Part shown: positions 7,201 to 11,149 of the stretch, in pieces | Layout of the letters: each line of letters opens with the position of its first letter | Position numbering within the stretch: the stretch's first letter is position 1 | Assembly (NCBI GenBank): GCA_934097255.1 | Contig: CAKONT010000023.1 | Location: 1-11,149, forward strand | DNA: 11,149 nucleotides | Source: an uncultured Bacilli bacterium | Lineage (GTDB): Bacteria > Bacillota_I > Bacilli_A > RF39 > UBA660 | Direction of reading: 5' to 3' | Program-made: the position numbers and the translations under genes | Notes under the pieces: model-generated | The model's database searches: none | Told to the model about the DNA's origin: nothing | The model's input: only the letters and a program-made list of their open reading frames with translations

Positions 7201-7580
7201 ATGATATTGATGGTAACCAAATTATAATATGTGATAATAACGCTAAAAGTTTTTATAAATATCCAGTATCAGGTGCTATTTATATTAGAACTGATGTATT
7301 AGAAGAATTAAAAAAACATAATGATATAGTATATTGGTGTTATACAGAAAAATTATATAAAAACTATGGATGGAACGAAAAAGCAAGTTTACATCTAGAA
7401 TTGGATTCAAACAGTAAAGTTATTAAAGAATTTAATAATAATAATTTATCGAACTCTGAAAAAGGTGTTCCATTAAAATGCAAAAGATGTAAATATAATA
7501 TTTATAAAAGACAAAATGAAATTTCAAATAATTATACTATAAAAATAATGAATGATTTATTAGATGATGATGAATACTAA
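4242..7580 (+). CDS. Large STAND-like P-loop NTPase, probable defence sensor
   Basis: An 1112-residue protein with a GGAGG site 7 nt before ATG 4242. After about 115 residues of helical N-terminus comes a Walker A loop GCGGIGKS (122-129), Walker B with FVIDALNEF (D177, E181; the D-A-L-N-E form typical of STAND/NACHT NTPases), and a sensor-type IITYRTSS (R210). About 800 residues follow without known motifs, largely helical, which could be the ligand-sensing part as in Avs/AVAST proteins. Near the C-terminus are IYIRTDVLEEL and VYWCYTEK (about 1020-1045), a pattern I associate with other large ATPases of this kind, then a lone CxxC (C1080, C1083). No nuclease or protease domain is fused, so the upstream protein may supply the effector. 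STAND NTPases oligomerise on ligand binding and ATP binding. An anti-phage role is inferred from family and neighbourhood. Confidence 0.82.
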   Translation: MEYKILNDNNRKYMTDGINNNLNFEWEDSHLLDQIIRKIDDIYPYSYDPQEFIDDKYYLNEINKLFKLLFNRKIDKTDFLNKLEKLFNEMLIKYPSLSYQYRYNINMYKEIISNSNRLIIKGCGGIGKSYFIYKLEETFSENNIDHLCVYGKYNDSIPETIYDELKNKKKDFYFVIDALNEFEESEQQKILNHLKRIEKKKNLNIIITYRTSSLKNNIVEQLKRLLKNEYDFKGVDFESSILKLIETYGVETVRLIDVIESNNPLYLTMLNKILFNSKIKGEKLPSVAQMTFIMESYIKGICGLENWKIVKKIGSFMFDNSKISITEDELKTITGNKFDYFVENMIQNDFMGSYENNNTVYFLFNIQRLSDYIIARSLFDFIKDKTEDETITVINEKLDKMYSMHEAFALVILDKYKDKDINMALRIIFKSDIAKELDIEIFKKISFNSNQIKCIQEFIKYENVQSLFLLLGGYPNRPFNCKNYLNQKILDDENIQKKLLVKFRESGYLIHLKNMVYILPFLEKETDILEEYFYYAFWLMSVPVERIRKLAIKVVYDISYKNKKYVNYLIDFYDKINELYIKKGIIHVLTKLSKSRKITSFIKSVYHNSEEIDAEIVYRTSVYLDKENEYQLLNKKNLNTIISSNIDVDSKLDLKQILFIADAYEKNLLKFDRFSHGNTLSLHNDFILNDNQEILKYNKELQQKFSCIKNNGYCKYSLGNSLFKNYMKPVEIITIDTERMFILFQEIFKKLCVIYEYDCYKKEKFDIHLNKFGDSLLKKILLMSQEILLGSLMTNYYTSEFYVYNDDKTFGYKNYSYLMFDEEQIYLTSPVSPYNELIDKLNNKICETIELYKNNNYRWFKSKKDSIDNCCKMIKPIIYDNTSWSLIGGEVHLFLADLINVSYSCYMAFNPQEKLTGNENSRYLTIENKTYYGDVSNYSSEKYSKNMNIPNFESNSSDIKETNMAFPSPNLVKYLNLKYNFKTSSWDDIDGNQIIICDNNAKSFYKYPVSGAIYIRTDVLEELKKHNDIVYWCYTEKLYKNYGWNEKASLHLELDSNSKVIKEFNNNNLSNSEKGVPLKCKRCKYNIYKRQNEISNNYTIKIMNDLLDDDEY

Positions 7581-7583
7581 AAC

Positions 7584-7607
7584 AAGAGTCGAAATTAATC
7601 GGCTCTT
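7584..7607. terminator. Bidirectional terminator between convergent genes
   Basis: AAGAGTCGA (7584-7592) pairs with TCGGCTCTT (7599-7607) with one G-U and a 6-nt loop. T-rich sequence follows on the + strand (TCTTTAT). On the minus strand the stem is followed by GTTTTAG. It sits between the end of the STAND gene and the stop of the leftward SSB-like gene, whose last codons it includes, so it can serve both. Confidence 0.65.
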
Positions 7608-7870
7608 TCTTTATGGATTAAAAATGATATTTTTTCTGTTCTGACTATTAATCCATTTTCATCAGCATCTATCTTTCCTTTGATACCAATTAAAGAATCA
7701 TCTTCGCAACTATTTATTATTTTATTTGCAACATCTGTGCTAGTAATAATTGGAATAGTTAAATCTCCATCTACTTCATTTACAACAATAACTAAACAAG
7801 AAACATTATCATCAATAATTGTTGTTGATCTATATCTTCCAAGTAAAAGGCATCTATTTAGGTAATCCAT
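7595..7870 (-). CDS. Small single-stranded DNA-binding (OB-fold, SSB-like) protein
   Basis: A 91-residue protein. I start it at ATG 7868-7870 because AAGGAG lies 7 nt upstream; the frame is open for six more codons. The pattern MDYLNRCLLLGRY at the start, DLTIPIITSTDVANKI in the middle, then LIGIKGKID and RTEKISFLI matches the strand order of a bacterial SSB OB fold (start V-x-L-x-G-R, middle IPI-x-x, G-x-L-I-G-I-x-G-x-L, late A-E-x-I-x-F-L). It is shorter than chromosomal SSB (about 150-180) and lacks the acidic C-terminal tip that recruits other repair proteins. Mobile elements often carry such stand-alone OB proteins for their replication or transfer. It overlaps the end of the broken HTH gene by about 17 nt. 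The family call is from strand pattern only. Confidence 0.6.
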   Translation of the reverse strand: MDYLNRCLLLGRYRSTTIIDDNVSCLVIVVNEVDGDLTIPIITSTDVANKIINSCEDDSLIGIKGKIDADENGLIVRTEKISFLIHKERAD

Positions 7871-8119
7871 CGTTAATCTCCTTATCAAAGTATGCTATTG
7901 ATTTAAGAAACTCTATATCTAGATCAAAGTACTTGATGACTTCTTTAGTAGGTATACAGTAAGCAGGCATAAACTTGTTAGGTTCTTTTTTTCTAAATTT
8001 TTTCCAATGGTTTGTTTAATTTTGCTAGCTGTTGAAGCAGAAATATTTGCTATTCTCATGATATCTTGATTAGAACATCAGGGTTTGGATATTATCTCCA
8101 ATATTTCCTTAGCAATCAC
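7854..8119 (-). pseudogene. Broken small helix-turn-helix regulator
   Basis: Reading leftward from GTG 8117-8119, with GGAGG 7 nt upstream, gives IAKEILEIISKP, then a TGA (8078-8080) where TGG (Trp) would fit, then CSNQDIMRIANISAS with a helix-turn-helix look (NQDIM-RIANIS-ASTASKIKQ). In the run of A/T at about 7986-8003 the frame shifts: the good sequence continues as KEPNKFMPAYCIP and EVIKYFDLDIEF to a TAG at 7854-7856, next to the SSB start. The intact product would have had about 88 residues. It is probably the small DNA-binding regulator or excisionase-like gene of the element, now inactivated twice. Because one lesion sits in homopolymers, a sequencing error could explain the shift but not the stop codon. 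Confidence 0.68.
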
Positions 8120-8148
8120 ACAAATACCTCCTTTCAAAAGGTATTGTA

Positions 8149-8192
8149 TTAATCGCTTATTTATTGGTATTAGTCAAGTTTTTAGGACTAAT
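8149..8192 (-). promoter_or_regulatory. Possible promoter and operator of the HTH/SSB genes
   Basis: ATTAGTC (8169-8175) and GACTAAT (8186-8192) are perfect inverted repeats around 10 nt. Read leftward, a TTGACT -35 box (8172-8177) lies inside the right half-site. A weak GATTAA -10 at 8149-8154 follows after 17 bp. A dimeric regulator, perhaps the HTH protein itself before it broke, could bind over the -35. On the + strand the repeat is followed by TTTTAT and could instead act as a weak terminator. Confidence 0.38.
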
Positions 8193-8250
8193 TTTTATCG
8201 TATCTAAATGTTAAATATAACAAATTACAATAAAGTTGCAACGATAAATT

Positions 8251-8273
8251 TAGGTCTCATTTATGGCCTGATT
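8251..8273 (+). repeat. TTAGG-type direct repeat pair C
   Basis: TTAGGTCTC is followed 11 bp later by TTATGGCCTG, a more diverged version of pairs A and B on the same strand. It lies about 97 bp left of the 8370 core, inside the proposed element, mirroring pair B at the left end. The integrase arm-site role is inferred. Confidence 0.35.
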
Positions 8274-8369
8274 ATATAAATAATATAAGATAAAACCTTA
8301 CATTTTATATACTAAAAATGCTTTGAAAAAGATTTGACAAAATGATAAATTTTCATTGAAATCTCGGTC

Positions 8370-8384
8370 GCCCCCTGAAGAGAG
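8370..8384 (+). repeat. 15-bp direct repeat, right copy (possible att core)
   Basis: This is identical to 700-714 and lies 7,670 bp away in the same orientation. Flanking bases differ at once on both sides. A GATTTGACA block stands 30 bp upstream (8332-8340), as near the left end. I propose it as the right end of the integrated element. The alternative is a shared terminator design. Confidence 0.55.
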
Positions 8385-8404
8385 TCGTGAGACTCTCGTT
8401 TTTG
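8380..8404 (+). terminator. Rho-independent terminator, rightward
   Basis: GAGAGTC (8380-8386) and GACTCTC (8391-8397) pair perfectly over 7 bp around a GTGA tetraloop, followed by G and five T. As at 710-742, no rightward gene precedes it. The stem differs from the left terminator while the upstream GCCCCCTGAAG is the same. Confidence 0.72.
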
Positions 8405-8727
8405 TTACCTTTTTATTATGATACAAATAATTTTAATTAAATTTTATAAAATTCATTATTAAGTATAAACAACAATTTACATTTGAGAGATTTGATTGTA
8501 GAAGAACTATTTAATAAAAAGTATTTATTTTAGTATTGATAAATGACGTTTTATGGTATAATTAAATAGAATGTTGAATGTTAGAGGACTATATGTATTT
8601 AAATAAAACTATTTAATTGAGATAGACTATATAGTTTGTAAATCTGAATTCATAAATTAATATATATTGATAAAAGTATTTGATGAGATGTATATATATT
8701 AGATGAGAAGAAAGATGGTAGTAAGTG
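8405..8727 (+). promoter_or_regulatory. Intergenic leader with the promoter of the restriction-modification operon
   Basis: No convincing ORF is seen. An extended -10 (TGGTATAAT, 8554-8562) with TTGATA 15 bp upstream (8536-8541) is the best promoter. It leaves a leader of about 160 nt, unusually long. The leader contains the direct repeat GACTATAT (8587 and 8624) and AAACTAT/ATAGTTT arms that could fold. R-M operons are often tightly controlled, but I see no controller gene or clear operator. The ribosome site before the methyltransferase is weak. Confidence 0.5.
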
Positions 8728-9735
8728 ATGGGAAAAAATAAGGTTAAATTGGGACAATTTTTTACGAGAAAAAACTTATGGTTAAAGCCTCAAATAAAAC
8801 AATTTATTAAGGATAGTAATTGTTCAATTGCATATGATCCTTTTGCTGGAGCAGGTGATTTATTATTTTGCTCTCAAGATTATGATATAAGTGATACTAA
8901 GGGACTTGATATTGATGACAAATTAAATTGGGAATTAAATGATAGCTTGAAAAATATACCTCATATGGATGATGCAATTATTATTACAAATCCACCATAT
9001 TTGACAAATTATAGTGCTAAAAGAAAAAAAATTTATTCTGGACTAGGACGATATTTTAAAAAATATACTGATCTTTATCAACTTGCAATTGTTAAAATGT
9101 TAAAGGCTCAGGATTATATAGTGGCAATAATACCGGAAACATTTATTAATAGCAGTTTTTTGAATGAGGTACACAAGAGGATAAAAAGCATTACAATTCT
9201 TGTAAATAACCCTTTTGAAGATACAGAAAATCCAGTTTGTGTAGTCTGTTTTGATAATAATGCTTTGGAAGATAGAGATACCGATGTGTATATTGAGGAT
9301 GAATACATTAATTCGTTAAAATATATAAAATCAAAGATGATGGAGCCTTTAAGAAAATATAAAATAGACTTTAATAATGTTAATGGTAAACTAGCTATTA
9401 GAGCAGTTGATATGCCTAGCGTGGATAAAAAAATTAAATTTATGAGTGTAGATGATTTGTCTTATGATTTGAATAATATTAAAAATAGTTCTAGGTTGAT
9501 AACTGTTGTAGATATTGAAAACTTAGATATAGATATTAATTTGTTAGCAGATAAATGTAATAGTATTTTGGCTAAATATAGAGAAGAAACTAGAGATATA
9601 AATTTGTCACCATTTAAAGGTAATGCTAAAGATGGTACTAGACGAAGAAGACTAGATTATAAGACTGCTAGAGCAATTATTGAAATAGCAATAGATTTAA
9701 TATTAAATGAAAATGTAATGGAGGTTGATATTTAA
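8728..9735 (+). CDS. Type II DNA adenine-N6 methyltransferase
   Basis: A 335-residue protein from ATG 8728 (a GTG one codon upstream is possible; no strong ribosome site separates them). LGQFFT at 8-13 is the motif X region of N6-adenine methyltransferases. YDPFAGAGD (36-44) is the SAM-binding motif I, and TNPPY (87-91) the catalytic motif IV. The order X-I-IV with a C-terminal remainder of about 240 residues fits a gamma-class or HsdM-like stand-alone enzyme that both recognises and methylates its site. The next gene starts on the last base of its stop (TAATG), so the two are coupled. It should protect host DNA from the partner endonuclease. The recognition sequence cannot be read from the protein. 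Confidence 0.85.
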   Translation: MGKNKVKLGQFFTRKNLWLKPQIKQFIKDSNCSIAYDPFAGAGDLLFCSQDYDISDTKGLDIDDKLNWELNDSLKNIPHMDDAIIITNPPYLTNYSAKRKKIYSGLGRYFKKYTDLYQLAIVKMLKAQDYIVAIIPETFINSSFLNEVHKRIKSITILVNNPFEDTENPVCVVCFDNNALEDRDTDVYIEDEYINSLKYIKSKMMEPLRKYKIDFNNVNGKLAIRAVDMPSVDKKIKFMSVDDLSYDLNNIKNSSRLITVVDIENLDIDINLLADKCNSILAKYREETRDINLSPFKGNAKDGTRRRRLDYKTARAIIEIAIDLILNENVMEVDI

Positions 9736-10718
9736 TGATTTCAAATAAACAATTACTTAAATATTGTTTGGATAATCCTTCGTCATTGTTGGATGATAAT
9801 TTTAGAGTTGATAGAGAATTAGTGATAATTCCTAGAACGTCATATGAGGAAAATTCACTTACTATAGCTTCAAAGAAATTAATTGAATTGTTTACAACTA
9901 TGTCAACTTTAAATAAAGAAAAAGATTATAGTAAAGATGAAATGTTGACAAAAAAAATATTGAAAATACTTAAAACAACAAAAAATATTCACTTTTTTCC
10001 ATTTAATTTTTATTGTCAGACTCAAGGAGTTACAAGAGATAATTTTTTGAGATTGAGTTTTAATGAACAAGTTCAATTGATGAGAGATTATATTAATGAC
10101 AGACATGATATGTATATGGAACATGGCTATACAAATGCAATTTTGCAAACAACGTGTGATAGTTATGCACATAAAAGAAATGGTGATACAGGAACTAGAA
10201 AAATAAGAATTCAGGCTGAAAATCACGGAATTCAACATGTCGATTATGGGCAAGAAAATTATTATTTGAATCCAGATAAAGGAGATGCTTCTAAATTCAA
10301 GAGTATATTAAATGCAGCAGGAATTAAATATCCATATTATAGAAAGCACAATTCAAAAATGCCAGATTTATTTATGAAAATTAATAATAATTATGTAATT
10401 GTGGAACATAAACATATGAATACGAGTGGTGGTCATCAAAATAGTGTAATAGTTGATATTATGGATTTTATAAATGAAGAAGATGAAAATGTATATTATG
10501 TTTCATATGTAGATGGAATTGTATTTCAAGAATATTTTGGTTTAGAATATAACAAAAATGGTGATAATAAATATGATTTAACAAACGATAATATAAATAA
10601 TATTTTTGAGTCAAAAGAAAGAAGTTATATTTTAAATACTGCAGGATTTGATTTATTAATTGATGAATTATTAAAAAATAATGAGCATAGTGATATGTCT
10701 TTGGATAAGGTAATTTAA
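9735..10718 (+). CDS. Type II restriction endonuclease, PD-(D/E)xK type
   Basis: A 327-residue protein. GGAGG (9720-9724) lies 10 nt before ATG 9735, inside the methyltransferase gene. A catalytic PD-ExK signature is clear: P210-D211 in KMPDLFMK and E224-H-K226 in VIVEHKHM, 12 residues between D and E, followed by GGHQ (about 231-234), a pattern seen in several type II enzymes. The N-terminal 200 residues have no motif I know and probably recognise the DNA site. Pairing and overlap with an adenine methyltransferase make restriction the natural role: cutting unmethylated incoming DNA in the cytoplasm. I do not recognise a named prototype. The order methyltransferase first, endonuclease second lets protection come before cutting. 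Confidence 0.78.
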   Translation: MISNKQLLKYCLDNPSSLLDDNFRVDRELVIIPRTSYEENSLTIASKKLIELFTTMSTLNKEKDYSKDEMLTKKILKILKTTKNIHFFPFNFYCQTQGVTRDNFLRLSFNEQVQLMRDYINDRHDMYMEHGYTNAILQTTCDSYAHKRNGDTGTRKIRIQAENHGIQHVDYGQENYYLNPDKGDASKFKSILNAAGIKYPYYRKHNSKMPDLFMKINNNYVIVEHKHMNTSGGHQNSVIVDIMDFINEEDENVYYVSYVDGIVFQEYFGLEYNKNGDNKYDLTNDNINNIFESKERSYILNTAGFDLLIDELLKNNEHSDMSLDKVI

Positions 10719-10731
10719 ATAGAAAAATCTG

Positions 10732-10740
10732 TGATATAAT
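10732..10740 (+). promoter_or_regulatory. Extended -10 promoter
   Basis: TGATATAAT is an extended -10 (TG-N-TATAAT) between the endonuclease stop and the DUF262 remnant. No good -35 is seen. It would have driven the now broken gene. Confidence 0.45.
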
Positions 10741-10758
10741 TATTATGAGGCGTATAAG

Positions 10759-10928
10759 ATGATTAAGCATACTGATCTATATAAAGCTTCTCAAATATTC
10801 TCAAATGAAAAGACTATTATATATAAGATACCAAAGTATCAAAGAGAGTATACATGGGGACAAAAAATAATATAGAGTCTAGAACTAAAAAGTTAGTTAC
10901 ATATTTTAAAAATGAATTTAAATTATAA
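10759..10928 (+). pseudogene. DUF262/GmrSD-type restriction gene, internally deleted
   Basis: GAGG at 10747-10750 precedes ATG 10759. The frame gives 38 residues ending TAG 10873-10875, with IPKYQREYTWGQK (24-36), the N-terminal signature of DUF262 (GmrS-type) proteins of several hundred residues. In another frame the DNA just after gives NNIESRTKKLVTYFKNEF and a stop at 10926-10928, which resembles the extreme C-terminus of DUF1524/DUF262 proteins. So the body of the gene appears deleted and the ends joined out of frame, close to 10864. GmrSD-type enzymes are type IV restriction systems that attack modified phage DNA. This copy is dead. The N-terminal call is firm and the C-terminal match is weaker. 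Confidence 0.72.
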
Positions 10929-10976
10929 AAGTTTGATCTTTATCAAAAAGCGTTGGTAAACAATAAAAACTACTCT

Positions 10977-11003
10977 GGAGAGTGATTTTATAATCACTCT
11001 TTT
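10977..11003 (+). terminator. Rho-independent terminator
   Basis: AGAGTGATT (10979-10987) and AATCACTCT (10992-11000) pair perfectly over 9 bp around TTAT, with two more G-U pairs outward and a short T run. It follows the DUF262 remnant and would end transcription of the upstream operon. Confidence 0.75.
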
Positions 11004-11101
11004 ATGTATAATACTGACAATATTAAACTTTTTTGATATAAGGTTATTGAATACTTGATATTTAAAATATGAAAATTATATATATTGTGTAGGGTGATAA
11101 A

Positions 11102-11149
11102 ATGTTTAATAAGACAAAGATATTTACTGATATAATGAAAAAATTATAT
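11102..11149 (+). CDS. Hypothetical protein, first 16 residues only (runs off the right edge)
   Basis: ATG 11102 has AGGGTGAT 4 nt upstream, a good ribosome site, and the frame stays open to the end of the window (MFNKTKIFTDIMKKLY). Too little is visible to name it. Confidence 0.5.
   Translation, partial: MFNKTKIFTDIMKKLY

Noticed and set aside
7680..7865. Rightward 61-residue ORF opposite the SSB-like gene
   Set aside because: The leftward frame has the OB-fold pattern, a ribosome site and a sensible start. This frame has none.
8078..8080. TGA read as tryptophan (mollicute-type code)
   Set aside because: Other genes here use TGG for Trp and TGA as a stop (for example 4226-4228 and 150-152), and the same gene also carries a frameshift. 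A pseudogene is simpler.
8571..8606. Tiny ORF in the leader of the methyltransferase
   Set aside because: Eleven codons without a ribosome site and with no recognisable features.
9114..10770. Leftward ORFs across the methyltransferase and endonuclease genes
   Set aside because: They lie opposite genes with clear catalytic motifs and look like reverse-strand artefacts of AT-rich codons.

Overview
The window is very AT-rich DNA (coding regions look close to 75% A+T by eye) with strong GGAGG-type ribosome sites and standard-code stops. It also holds a TnpV-like gene, a family typical of clostridial mobilizable elements. This fits an accessory region of a low-GC Bacillota (Firmicutes) genome, probably a gut Clostridia or Erysipelotrichia-type organism. 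The species cannot be named from the sequence. No rRNA, tRNA or CRISPR array was seen.

Layout. (1) 1-742: a leftward cluster with a partial gene and a TnpV-like gene, then a short repeat pair (TTAGG type) and a strong rightward terminator. (2) 742-1250: decayed-looking intergenic DNA with repeats, then a good promoter and a retron-type msr-msd RNA bounded by 9-bp a1/a2 inverted repeats. (3) 1271-2875: a retron reverse transcriptase fused to a complete trypsin-like serine protease. (4) 2882-3271: a tyrosine integrase remnant that lost its catalytic middle but kept both ends. (5) 3287-7580: a promoter, a leader with an intrinsic terminator, then a two-gene operon: a helical protein of unknown function and a 1112-residue STAND-like P-loop NTPase. 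(6) 7595-8119, leftward: a small OB-fold SSB-like gene and a broken helix-turn-helix gene with a nonsense codon and a frameshift. (7) 8169-8404: a possible operator, another TTAGG-type repeat pair and a second terminator sharing a 15-bp GC-rich block with the first. (8) 8728-10718: an overlapping adenine methyltransferase and PD-ExK endonuclease pair, a compact restriction-modification system. (9) 10759-10928: a remnant of a DUF262/GmrSD-type gene, a terminator, and the start of a further gene at the right edge.

Interpretation. The region reads as a defence island. The retron, the HEPN-like/STAND pair, the restriction-modification pair and the GmrSD remnant are all of kinds linked to anti-phage defence. 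Exact 15-bp repeats at 700 and 8370, with TTAGG-type repeat pairs just inside both, suggest that the retron, integrase remnant, STAND operon, SSB and HTH genes form one degraded integrated element of about 7.7 kb. The retron would then be cargo between the left attachment site and the 3' end of the integrase. The defence genes are intact, while the mobility and regulation genes (integrase, HTH) are broken. That suggests the element was immobilised and only its cargo kept.

The most notable system is the retron with an RT-protease fusion and a recognisable RNA. The second is the helical protein/STAND operon behind a leader terminator.
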